DNA from: Acinetobacter sp. HY1485
GTDB lineage: Bacteria > Pseudomonadota > Gammaproteobacteria > Pseudomonadales > Moraxellaceae
NCBI RefSeq assembly: GCF_027568475.1
Contig: NZ_JANKZG010000008.1
Span: 1-64,000, forward strand
Direction of reading: 5' to 3'
DNA length: 64,000 bases
Below the pieces are notes generated by a model, which did no database searches, was not told the DNA's origin, and saw only the letters and a program-made list of their open reading frames with translations. The translations under genes and the position numbers were made by a program. Below are positions 19,904 through 27,814 of this stretch, in pieces (the stretch's first letter is position 1; each line of letters opens with the position of its first letter).

Positions 19904-20863
19904 TTAAGATGCAAGTAATGTTGCATAACGTACTAAATCAATATTGCCACCTGTAATCATACACCCGACACGTTTGCCTTGAAGTTTCGCTTTATTTTTA
20001 ATAATCGCTGCAAGCCCTAAGCAACCCGTAGGCTCAACCACTATTTTCATACATTCAGCAAAAAAGCGCATGGCGTCTTTAAGTTCATCATCACTTACGG
20101 TATCAATGGCTTGCACATGGGTTTGAATAATTGGAAATGTTAGCTCACCTAAATGTTGAACCTGTGCGCCATCAGCAATGGTTTGTGGGGTATCAATATG
20201 AATAATCTTGCCTTGTTTAAGGGATTGTTGACCATCGTTCCCTGCTTGCGGTTCTACGCCAAACACTTGGCAATCAGGTTGCAATGCATGTGCAGAAAGT
20301 AGGGTACCTGCAAGTAATCCACCGCCACCCAACCCTACAAATAAATAGTCTAACTGTGCCACTTCTTCAAATAACTCTTTTGCAGCCGTTCCCTGTCCTG
20401 CAATCACATCGGCATGGTCGTAAGATGGAATCAATGTCATTGATTTTTCTTGAGCAATCTGTTGCCCAATTTGCTCTCTATTTTGTGTATAACGATCATA
20501 AAAAATAACAGTAGCACCATAACCTTGAGTCGCTTCTACTTTTGTTTTAGGTGCATCTTGAGGCATTAAAATGATAGCAGGTATATTTAAAATTTGAGCT
20601 GCCAAAGCAATACCTTGAGCATGATTACCCGATGAAAACGCAATAACCCCATTTTGTTTTTGTTCTTTAGTGAATTTAGATAAGGCATTAAATGCACCTC
20701 TAAATTTAAATGCACCTACTCGTTGCAAATTTTCGCATTTAAAAAAAACTTCACATCCTAATCTTTCATTTAAAGTGCGTGATGTTAGTACAGGGGTACG
20801 ATGTGCCACACCCTGAATATGTTGTGCTGCATCTTGCACATCTTGATAGGTTGGTAATCGCAT
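19904..20863 (-). CDS. Serine/threonine-type PLP dehydratase (threonine or threo-3-hydroxyaspartate ammonia-lyase)
   Basis: Fold-type II PLP enzyme removing water and ammonia from a hydroxy amino acid. K53 in VGAFKFRGA binds PLP; the phosphate loop is GLGGGGLLAG, SSGNHAQG binds the substrate carboxylate, and TGGNIDL is near the C-terminus. It has no C-terminal ACT domain, so it is not the isoleucine-inhibited biosynthetic enzyme. The 319-residue size suits serine racemase, catabolic threonine dehydratase or hydroxyaspartate ammonia-lyase, and sequence alone does not decide. The YheO/DauR-like regulator 217 bp upstream on the same strand may control it. Confidence 0.82.
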   Translation of the reverse strand: MRLPTYQDVQDAAQHIQGVAHRTPVLTSRTLNERLGCEVFFKCENLQRVGAFKFRGAFNALSKFTKEQKQNGVIAFSSGNHAQGIALAAQILNIPAIILMPQDAPKTKVEATQGYGATVIFYDRYTQNREQIGQQIAQEKSMTLIPSYDHADVIAGQGTAAKELFEEVAQLDYLFVGLGGGGLLAGTLLSAHALQPDCQVFGVEPQAGNDGQQSLKQGKIIHIDTPQTIADGAQVQHLGELTFPIIQTHVQAIDTVSDDELKDAMRFFAECMKIVVEPTGCLGLAAIIKNKAKLQGKRVGCMITGGNIDLVRYATLLAS

Positions 20864-21080
20864 CTTAATCTCCTTATCTAATATTTACAATTTATTCATT
20901 TTTGGACATTTTGTAAACTTTAAATTTTGTACGATGCGAAAAAACTATATATCCCTTTGATATCCTGAATAAATTACAGTTGAGGCTTCAATTAGGTTTA
21001 AAGCCAATTTAAATAAGCAATAGATTGCTACTTTTGTTTTAAGTATTTGATGGATATTAAATATAGATCAATCATAAAAT

Positions 21081-21707
21081 TTATTTTAAATAACCATACA
21101 CACTGGTTCTAGACACACCTAATGTTTGAGCAATGGTATCTATTGATAAGCGAATATCTAAAAAACCATGTTGTTTAAGTTCTTGTAATAGTTGTTTTTT
21201 TTGCGGGGTTTTTAAGGCTTGTACAGTCGTTGCTTGTTTAACAGCAAATTTTTGTATGTATTGTTGGAGGTCTTCTAAAGTAAGCGTATAAAGCGTTTCT
21301 TTCTGTTCAGGTTGTTCAAAAGCCGTGAGCTGACTTAGCATCTGCTGTGCTGTGGTAAATACCGATATATCAACATTCATACAAAATGCCGCAACATAAT
21401 TGCCTGCTTCATCTTTAATCCCTACCGATGTGCTTTTAAGTTGGCGTCCATCGGCAAGTTTATTGGGATAATTTGCCACAATTTGCGGATATTTGGCATC
21501 AGCTTGGCGTGCTTGCCCTAACGCTGTCAGTGCATCTTTAGATTGACGATTAGATAACGGATTATAAATCGTATAAATCCCCGAATTTGGCTCGGTTAGA
21601 TCATGCACCACCACTTCGCAAAAAGGTTTAAACGTACGGCTTAAACCTTCTGCAATGGCACTGAGTTGCTCAAGCAAATGTTGCTGTTGTTTGTGATTTT
21701 GCGTCAT
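21081..21707 (-). CDS. YheO/DauR-like PAS and HTH transcriptional regulator
   Basis: A 208-residue cytoplasmic regulator. Residues about 15-125 form a YheO-like PAS domain (FKPFCEVVVHDL, SVGIKDEAGNYVAAFCMNVD). Residues about 165-208 are a helix-turn-helix ending IAQTLGVSRTSVYGYLK. DauR, a characterised family member, controls D-amino acid catabolism; here the nearest catabolic gene is the dehydratase downstream, so a role in hydroxy- or D-amino acid use is a reasonable inference. The ligand is unknown. It starts 42 bp after the DUF1543 gene. Confidence 0.8.
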   Translation of the reverse strand: MTQNHKQQQHLLEQLSAIAEGLSRTFKPFCEVVVHDLTEPNSGIYTIYNPLSNRQSKDALTALGQARQADAKYPQIVANYPNKLADGRQLKSTSVGIKDEAGNYVAAFCMNVDISVFTTAQQMLSQLTAFEQPEQKETLYTLTLEDLQQYIQKFAVKQATTVQALKTPQKKQLLQELKQHGFLDIRLSIDTIAQTLGVSRTSVYGYLK

Positions 21708-21749
21708 TCAAATATCAAAAATTGTGGTCATTTTTGTATTTTAAACTGT

Positions 21750-22259
21750 TTAACCAATCACAATATAGTCATTCTTAAAGGTATTTTGGCTATATGTACC
21801 TTCTATCAAATGTATGTATTTTTGGTCTATTAAACTCAGTTCAATACATTCATCTACATCTACCACAGCATCGGTATGTGGTTTATACCAATGTTGTTCG
21901 ATGGCTTTTTTGCCTTGTACTTTGGCATCGGTTTTATTATGTCCTGCAACTACTAAGTATTTATGTACCTCGCCAAACTCGCTTGCAACATAAGCACCTA
22001 AGTTAATTAGATAAGGTTTAAGCGTTGAGGCTGAAGGTTGATCTGAAATCTGAACTTGATAAGCCACACAATCATGCTCTACCCCATGAATGGTCATCCA
22101 ACCATCAATATGCATACCTTTAGGTGTACCAAACCACTGTTTTTTAAGGGTGTCATAGGCTTGGCTTATTTCTTCACAAATTACAGCACGTACGTCATGT
22201 ACTTCAACATTAGCGCGCTCGTGTTTTCCACCTAACAATACAATATGTAGTTTCATCAA
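21750..22259 (-). CDS. DUF1543-type protein
   Basis: A 169-residue soluble protein with no signal peptide. The opening KLHIVLLGGKHERANVEVHDV resembles DUF1543 proteins, with a second half (residues about 90-165) that looks like a weaker repeat of the same fold. Function is unknown for the family. It lies 5 bp after the LysE/ArgO exporter and 42 bp before the YheO-like regulator on the same strand. Confidence 0.6.
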   Translation of the reverse strand: MMKLHIVLLGGKHERANVEVHDVRAVICEEISQAYDTLKKQWFGTPKGMHIDGWMTIHGVEHDCVAYQVQISDQPSASTLKPYLINLGAYVASEFGEVHKYLVVAGHNKTDAKVQGKKAIEQHWYKPHTDAVVDVDECIELSLIDQKYIHLIEGTYSQNTFKNDYIVIG

Positions 22260-22264
22260 TATCC

Positions 22265-22879
22265 CTATTTAAATATTAAAATTCCTGCAAGTATCAACAT
22301 CATACAGGCAATGCCTGCATCTATAAAACGCCACATAATTGGTTTATTTAAGTAAGAGGCTAATTTTTGTGCACTCCAACCTAATAAACTAAACCAAACG
22401 ACCGATGCTGTAATCGCACCTATATTAAACAACAAGGGTGATTTTTGTTGTGCCCCTAAAACACCTAAAAGCACCACCGTATCTAAATATACATGCGGGT
22501 TAAGAAGTGACACTGCCAATACAATTTTAATGGCGGTGGTTTTGCTCATCATTTGCGTGCCTGTAACGTGTAAGGCATGTTGTGAGGCACATGCATTTTT
22601 TAATGCATTAAAGGCATACCACAATAAAAAAATAACCCCACCCCAACGTGTAATCTCTAATAAAACTGGATGTTGCTGAATAAAATGCCCTAACCCCATC
22701 ACACCTAAAGTAATTAGAAGTACATCACATAAAATACATAGTCCTATGCTTAATGCCACATGTTGGCGTTGTAAACCCATTTTAATGATGTGTGCATTTT
22801 GAGTACCAATAGCAATAATTAAGCTTGCGCCCATCATAAAACCTTGTATTAAAGATGCTGTCCACATAAGCCGTTTCAT
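22265..22879 (-). CDS. LysE/ArgO family basic amino acid exporter
   Basis: Inner-membrane exporter, 204 residues, about six hydrophobic segments. The N-terminal GFMMGASLIIAIGTQNAHIIKMG and the later LNPHVYLDTVVLLG are the LysE/ArgO signatures (the NPHVYLDT block in particular). It is divergent from an ArgP-like LysR regulator with a 91-bp spacer, the classic arrangement of lysE-lysG and argO-argP. Expected substrates are lysine and/or arginine; which one cannot be said. Confidence 0.88.
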   Translation of the reverse strand: MKRLMWTASLIQGFMMGASLIIAIGTQNAHIIKMGLQRQHVALSIGLCILCDVLLITLGVMGLGHFIQQHPVLLEITRWGGVIFLLWYAFNALKNACASQHALHVTGTQMMSKTTAIKIVLAVSLLNPHVYLDTVVLLGVLGAQQKSPLLFNIGAITASVVWFSLLGWSAQKLASYLNKPIMWRFIDAGIACMMLILAGILIFK

Positions 22880-22970
22880 CTTGTTAAAAAGCTGATTATG
22901 CTTAAATGAAATCTCTTTTAAATAAAACTAAGAAAGACTAAGCTAACCTAAATATAATTTAGGGTATGTA

Positions 22971-23861
22971 ATGTTAGACGCAAAGCAGTGTGATGCCTTT
23001 TTAGCCGTTATTGAGACAGGAAGTTTTGAACAAGCGAGTTTACAATTACATGTCACTGCATCTGCGATTTCATTACGTATTCAAAGTTTAGAACAAGATT
23101 TGGGACAAGTTTTATTACTCAGAGAACGTCCCTGCAAACCCACGCATGCAGGGCAAACCTTACTCACACATCTCAAAAAAATTCGCTTACTTGAGCAAGA
23201 TTTAAAATCTGAATTTAATGGCAAACTTGATCAATCAGATTTTTTTAAAGCTTCTATTGCCACCAATGCAGATACGCTTGCAACGTGGCTTTTACCTGCA
23301 CTTGCCAAGGTACTCATTCAAGAAAATATTATTTTAAATTTGCATGTAGATGATCAAACTCAAACGCATCATTTATTACAAAGTGGGCAAGTCAATGCTT
23401 GTATTTCAACCAAACCTCATACCATGCAAGGATGCAAGGTTCATTTTTTAGGATCAATGCGTTATCAGATGGTGGCGTCTAAAGTTTTTATAAAAAAGTG
23501 GTTTCCTCAAGGGCTTAACCGTGAAGCATTAAGATATGCACCTGCTGTTATTTTTAATGATAAAGACCATATGCACCATGAAATTTTATTACAGCATTTT
23601 GGTTTACTTAAAACGGCATATCCATATCATCTTATTCCATCGTCTGAGTCTTTTGTACAGGCTGTAGAATATCATTTAGGTTATGGCATGGTACCTGAAT
23701 ATCAGTTGCAGTCTACATCGCTTCAAGTGTTAGACCCAACGTTAAGCATAGAAGTAAGTTTGTATTGGCATCATTGGCAAACGCAATCTTTAAAAATGCA
23801 GACCATCACAAAATATATTCAAAAGTACTGTGCGCAAAACCTCAACCACATTCATTTTTAA
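22971..23861 (+). CDS. ArgP/LysG-like LysR-type regulator
   Basis: A 296-residue LysR-family activator. The N-terminal winged HTH is ETGSFEQASLQLHVTASAIS at about 16-35, followed by RIQSLEQDLGQVLLLR. The effector domain covers about 90-290. The HTH and the divergent lysE gene together indicate the ArgP/LysG group, which senses lysine or arginine and switches on the exporter. No overlapping regulator site could be fixed in the 91-bp spacer. Confidence 0.87.
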   Translation: MLDAKQCDAFLAVIETGSFEQASLQLHVTASAISLRIQSLEQDLGQVLLLRERPCKPTHAGQTLLTHLKKIRLLEQDLKSEFNGKLDQSDFFKASIATNADTLATWLLPALAKVLIQENIILNLHVDDQTQTHHLLQSGQVNACISTKPHTMQGCKVHFLGSMRYQMVASKVFIKKWFPQGLNREALRYAPAVIFNDKDHMHHEILLQHFGLLKTAYPYHLIPSSESFVQAVEYHLGYGMVPEYQLQSTSLQVLDPTLSIEVSLYWHHWQTQSLKMQTITKYIQKYCAQNLNHIHF

Positions 23862-23907
23862 ACCTTAATTCTTTTTTATGATGTCTTTTTAGTTTGAGCG
23901 ATATATC

Positions 23908-24057
23908 ATGAAAAAAATAATAGGCAGTTTGCTTCTTGTTACTACCTTAATGAGTACAGGTTGTTGTTTGCTTGACCCATTTTGGTTAGGAGGTCCACAC
24001 GGTGGTGGCGGTGCGCCACATGGCGAAGGTGGTCCACGCGGTGGCGGTCCTCGTTAA
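23908..24057 (+). CDS. Small glycine-rich lipoprotein candidate
   Basis: A 49-residue ORF from ATG 23908 to TAA 24055-24057. The N-terminus MKKIIGSLLLVTTLMSTGCC is a signal peptide with a lipobox (LMSTGC), so C19 would be lipidated. The mature part is LLDPFWLGG followed by a His/Gly/Pro-rich tail with PHG and PRG repeats. The ribosome site is weak (GAG near 23896). A perfect terminator hairpin starts 5 bp after the stop, which supports a real transcription unit. Function is unknown. Confidence 0.7.
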   Translation: MKKIIGSLLLVTTLMSTGCCLLDPFWLGGPHGGGGAPHGEGGPRGGGPR

Positions 24058-24061
24058 ATTT

Positions 24062-24090
24062 AAAGGCTTGTTATTTAACAAGCCTTTTTT
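24062..24090 (+). terminator. Terminator after small lipoprotein
   Basis: An 11-bp perfect stem AAAGGCTTGTT/AACAAGCCTTT, loop ATTT, then T-run. It ends just before the first box of the paired operator at 24093. Confidence 0.9.
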
Positions 24091-24128
24091 AATTGGCTCT
24101 GATATAAACATGAAAAGTGGCTCTCGTT
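24091..24128 (+). promoter_or_regulatory. Paired GGCTCT operator, site A (APC permease)
   Basis: Direct repeat AATTGGCTCT (24091-24100) and AGTGGCTCTCGTT (24116-24128), with the GGCTCT cores exactly 24 bp apart. It ends 90 bp before the permease ATG. The same pair at the same spacing precedes gabP and gabT. Likely target of the GabR-like MocR regulator encoded at 31017-32525 (inference). Confidence 0.75.
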
Positions 24129-24218
24129 CCCTCGTAAAATAAAAGTCAAATTAAAAACATATACATAAGCTGTTTTATGTTTTTATTCCCATCTTATTAT
24201 TTTATGTAGGGAAACACG

Positions 24219-25733
24219 ATGAGCGAACATCCTATTCAAGACGGACTTCAACATGCCGTAGATGGTGCAAAAAATATTGCACATACCTTAGACAAAGATG
24301 CGTCACAATTTGAACGCTCTATTGGTCTTATTTCTAATTTTTCTTTGGGTTTTACCTATCTTTCGCCACTTACGGCAGTTTACTCTTTATTTGCTCTTGC
24401 CATTACCCTTGCAGGACCACCTTCTATTTGGTGGATTTTAATTGCAGCAGGCGGTCAACTTTTAGTTGCAATTGTGTTTGGCGAAACTGCCTCGCAATAC
24501 CCCATCACAGGCGGGCTTTACCCTTGGGCACGGCGTTTATGGGGACGTAAATATGCATGGATGGCGGCATGGGTATATTTATGGGCATTGGTGGTGACCG
24601 TAACGTCTATTGCCGAATACAGTGCAGGCTTTGTCGCCAATTTATTTCATTATGATGCCTCTCCTTTAAATACACTTATTACCTCTGTGGTTTTATTGTT
24701 GGGTGTGATGGGTATCAATATGTCAGGCACAAAAAATTTAGCACGCGTGGCACGTTTGGGCTTTTGGTGTGAAATTTTAAGTGTAGTGGCTTTAGGTATT
24801 TATTTACTGATTTTTCATCGCGCACAACCGTTTTCGGTGGTATTTGATAGCATGGGTGCCATCGCAAGTAATGGTTCATATACCACAGCGTTTTTAGCAT
24901 CGTCTTTATTAGGTTTATTTATGTTTTTTGGTTTTGAAGCTTGCGGTAATGTTGCAGAAGAAGTGAAAAACCCAAGTAAACAAATTCCTGTTGCCATGAT
25001 TTTAAGTATTGTCTTTGGTGCAATTTCTGCTGTGGTATCTGTATTGGGTTATTTACTTGCATCACCTAATTTACCCGACATTGTATCTGGCAAAATTACA
25101 GACCCACTTCCAACCATTTTACAAGAAGCACTTGGACCAACAGGAGCACAAATTTTTATTGCCATTGCTGTGGTTGCAATGTTGTCTTGTATTTTATCGT
25201 TGCAAGCTGCGCTAAGCCGTTTATTGTTTGCCTTTGCCCGTGATGAAATGCTTCCTAAAAGTACATGGTTGTCTAAACTTTCTAAACAAGGTGTGCCTGA
25301 CCATGCCATGATTGTAAGTTGTTTATTACCTTTAGTATTTTGTGTATGGGTGTATTTCACACCTGATAACCTTGCGCGTATTACTGCATTTGCAGTAGTT
25401 GGAATTTATGTCTCATTTCAAATGGTCGTTTTAGCCGCACTACGCCAACGCTTAAAAGGTTGGAAACCTGCGGGAGAATGGTCGGTCGGGGCTTGGGGTA
25501 TCATCATTAATATTGCTGCATTGGCTTATGGTGTATTTGCCATTTATTTACTGGTACAACCTGCCGATGGCGCAAGTATTATTGATCGTTGGATTGTAAT
25601 GATTGGCTTAGGTATCGTAATCATCAGCGGTTTACTTTATATGTTTATTGCTAAACCTTATGGTAAATCAACTGCACCTGAAGATGATGCAATTGAACAT
25701 GCGAACCAAATGCGCCAAAACCGTCTGTCTTAG
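24219..25733 (+). CDS. APC-superfamily amino acid/amine permease
   Basis: A 504-residue inner-membrane transporter with about 12 hydrophobic segments and a hydrophilic N-terminus of about 35 residues. Blocks such as GETASQYPITGGLYPWARRLWG and FFGFEACGNVAEEVKNPSKQIP place it with APC permeases for GABA, choline-like or other amino compounds. AGGG lies before ATG 24219. The paired operator upstream, shared with gabP and gabT, suggests a GABA- or putrescine-related substrate; that is inference. Its 3' end overlaps the convergent Cache gene by 4 bp. Confidence 0.85.
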   Translation: MSEHPIQDGLQHAVDGAKNIAHTLDKDASQFERSIGLISNFSLGFTYLSPLTAVYSLFALAITLAGPPSIWWILIAAGGQLLVAIVFGETASQYPITGGLYPWARRLWGRKYAWMAAWVYLWALVVTVTSIAEYSAGFVANLFHYDASPLNTLITSVVLLLGVMGINMSGTKNLARVARLGFWCEILSVVALGIYLLIFHRAQPFSVVFDSMGAIASNGSYTTAFLASSLLGLFMFFGFEACGNVAEEVKNPSKQIPVAMILSIVFGAISAVVSVLGYLLASPNLPDIVSGKITDPLPTILQEALGPTGAQIFIAIAVVAMLSCILSLQAALSRLLFAFARDEMLPKSTWLSKLSKQGVPDHAMIVSCLLPLVFCVWVYFTPDNLARITAFAVVGIYVSFQMVVLAALRQRLKGWKPAGEWSVGAWGIIINIAALAYGVFAIYLLVQPADGASIIDRWIVMIGLGIVIISGLLYMFIAKPYGKSTAPEDDAIEHANQMRQNRLS

Positions 25734-26431
25734 ATGACCAAAATTTTAAATGGGTGAATCTCACTTGCAAAAACAAGTTTAGCGGGTAGTTTAATTATAC
25801 TGCCCGTTCTTAGTTTAGGCACATTGGAAAGTACAATACGCCCATCTTGGTTGGTAATGACAATTGCATGTTTAATTTTATTTAATGTGGGTAATAGGTA
25901 ATGCTCAAGCGTAGAAATTAAAACATCCAAGACAGCAACACCCATAAATTTTCCGTTGTATAAAATAGGATGCGCTGTGGTGGTGGTATAAGCTGTATTG
26001 GTACTGCATACATAATCTACATAAGGACCATGGATATATGTTTTGTGAGTTAATGTTGTTTGTTGAAACCATTCAAAAGTTCTAAAATCTAAACGCTGTT
26101 GTGTACTTTGATCAATTTCGAAATACCGATGTGTATCCGCATCTGCTTGTTTAAACCACCACTCTAAAATCCAATAATCTTTATCTTCAATATGGCTTGC
26201 AAAGCCTGCTCCATCAGCATATTTGCATTGTTTAAGCTGATTTTGAATGATAGTTTGTACTTTTTGTTTAACAGGTAGTGTAAGTAAATCACGCATATCG
26301 TGTTTGTGACGCATATATTGAGTAAGCAATTTTTCTAATGCCTGAGCAATCTCAACTGTATTTTTTGTAATATCCTGCATCATATTTGCCATCAACTGCT
26401 GCAGATATTCAATGCTTTCACGACCACACAT
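25730..26431 (-). CDS. Cache-domain sensor-like protein
   Basis: A 233-residue protein with a predicted PDC/Cache fold at about 65-190, seen in the pattern WILEWWFKQ ... TFEWFQQT, then HGPYVDYVCSTNTAYTTTTAHPI and GVAVLDVLISTLE. No signal peptide, transmembrane segment or output domain is visible, which is unusual because Cache domains are normally extracellular parts of receptors. It lies 15 bp after a FadR-type regulator on the same transcript, so the two may sense the same ligand. The link to amino acids is inferred from the neighbours. Confidence 0.65.
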   Translation of the reverse strand: MCGRESIEYLQQLMANMMQDITKNTVEIAQALEKLLTQYMRHKHDMRDLLTLPVKQKVQTIIQNQLKQCKYADGAGFASHIEDKDYWILEWWFKQADADTHRYFEIDQSTQQRLDFRTFEWFQQTTLTHKTYIHGPYVDYVCSTNTAYTTTTAHPILYNGKFMGVAVLDVLISTLEHYLLPTLNKIKHAIVITNQDGRIVLSNVPKLRTGSIIKLPAKLVFASEIHPFKILVI

Positions 26432-26446
26432 AGCTGATTCTCCTCA

Positions 26447-27178
26447 TCATTCAACGAGCTTTCGTTCAATTGTAAATTTGAGTTCAATTAAATTTTCGGT
26501 CAACGCTAAAATCATTTTTCCCATTAAGCGTGTTGCATTCACGTCATCATGTTGAGAAAAACAATGCAAGAGTTGTTGATAGGTTTTTACAGTTTGTTGA
26601 TAAATTTCATTATCTTGATATAGCATCGCAATTAAAGATGCCCATTCGGTTTGAATAGATAAAGCTTGTTGCGCTAAACGTGGCGACTGCGCATTAGCAG
26701 CAATGGTCAGTAAGCAACGCATATCTGCATGGGCTTTTTGTTCTGGTGTGGTTGCTTCAAAAAATAATTCAATAAACTCTTCTAATTTTTGTTGTTCTTT
26801 TGCCGTGCTACGTTCAATAGCAAGACTAATACTATGTTTCATAATGGCACAGTGTAACTCACCTAAATCTGCTAAATAATTTGTACTTATTTGTTGAAGT
26901 GGGTGCTCATTGTCTATTAACTGTGTGCGCTGGCAAACAAAACTACCACCATTACGTCCACGCGTGGTGTAAATATATGCCTTAGTACGTAAGGTATTTA
27001 ATGCTTCACGAATGGTAATATGTGAAACACCCATCGACTTTGCTAAGTCTGCTTCATTGGGTAATTGCTCGTGGGCTTCAAGTAACCCACTCACAATTGC
27101 ATTGGTCAAACGCTCAACCACTTGTTCTGCCCGTGTGGCTTGCCCTAATGGTGCAAAAATTACAGCATGTGTTGTCAT
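26447..27178 (-). CDS. GntR-family (FadR/FCD type) regulator
   Basis: A DNA-binding regulator of about 243 residues. The N-terminal winged HTH covers about 18-80, with LPNEADLAKSMGVSHITIRE and the wing TTRGRNGGSFV. The helical FCD effector domain fills about 95-240. The start is ATG 27178; a TTG one codon upstream is possible. It is first in a two-gene unit with the Cache protein. It lies between the APC permease and the aminobutyraldehyde dehydrogenase, so a role in amine or GABA use is likely but not shown. Confidence 0.85.
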   Translation of the reverse strand: MTTHAVIFAPLGQATRAEQVVERLTNAIVSGLLEAHEQLPNEADLAKSMGVSHITIREALNTLRTKAYIYTTRGRNGGSFVCQRTQLIDNEHPLQQISTNYLADLGELHCAIMKHSISLAIERSTAKEQQKLEEFIELFFEATTPEQKAHADMRCLLTIAANAQSPRLAQQALSIQTEWASLIAMLYQDNEIYQQTVKTYQQLLHCFSQHDDVNATRLMGKMILALTENLIELKFTIERKLVE

Positions 27179-27333
27179 CAAATTTCCACTTTACGTTTAA
27201 TACAGCTTTTTTTAGTTAGGTAATATTAAGTTTAATTATATAAATTAAGCTGTAAATATAATAAAAGAAGCGCTTAGTATAAAACGTGAAGTTTTAATTG
27301 AGAATGAAAATTTAAATCAATCTGATTTCTTTT

Positions 27334-27804
27334 TTACCATCCCAATTGTTTATTTAAGTTTGCTGCATCGTAGTAATCGCCTTGATAGGTAATTTTACCG
27401 TGATCTACACGTACAAAGCTTACTCCCTCAAATGAAATAGGTTTGTTAGTGGCAGGGGTTGTGCCCCATTTACCTGTGTTTTTGCCACTAAAACGCCACT
27501 GAAATGCAATGCTATCTTTACTCACAATAGGTGCACTGGTCATTTGCCATTTTAAATTTGGTACAGCGTCAATAAATACTTTAATCACTTGATCACGCGC
27601 AGCCACTTGTCCTTTTTGGGATGTACCTACCGTTACATCATAATATTCCACGTTTTTAGCGAGATAAGTCCCTGCCTTAGTTGCATCATGTTGGTTCCAT
27701 GCTTGCATATAAGCATTGACAACTTGTGTTGGCGTTTACTCTGCATAAGCCACCACTGAACACACGGTAAGTGCTGTACCACATAACATTGCTTTATAGT
27801 TCAT
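27334..27804 (-). pseudogene. Secreted SnoaL/NTF2-like protein interrupted by an in-frame TAA
   Basis: ATG 27804, preceded by AAGGAAAA, encodes a clear signal peptide, MNYKAMLCGTALTVCSVVAYAE, that is stopped by TAA at 27738-27736. The same frame continues without another stop for 132 codons to 27334. The continuation has NTF2/SnoaL-like features (VVNAYMQAWNQHDATKAG at the start, VEYYDV, the strand-rich C-terminus GKITYQGDYYD). So one point mutation separates signal peptide and mature domain. An internal ATG at 27708 could give a cytoplasmic 124-residue product. It lies 10 bp after the aminobutyraldehyde dehydrogenase gene and is probably co-transcribed. Confidence 0.82.
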
Positions 27805-27814
27805 TGGATTTTCC

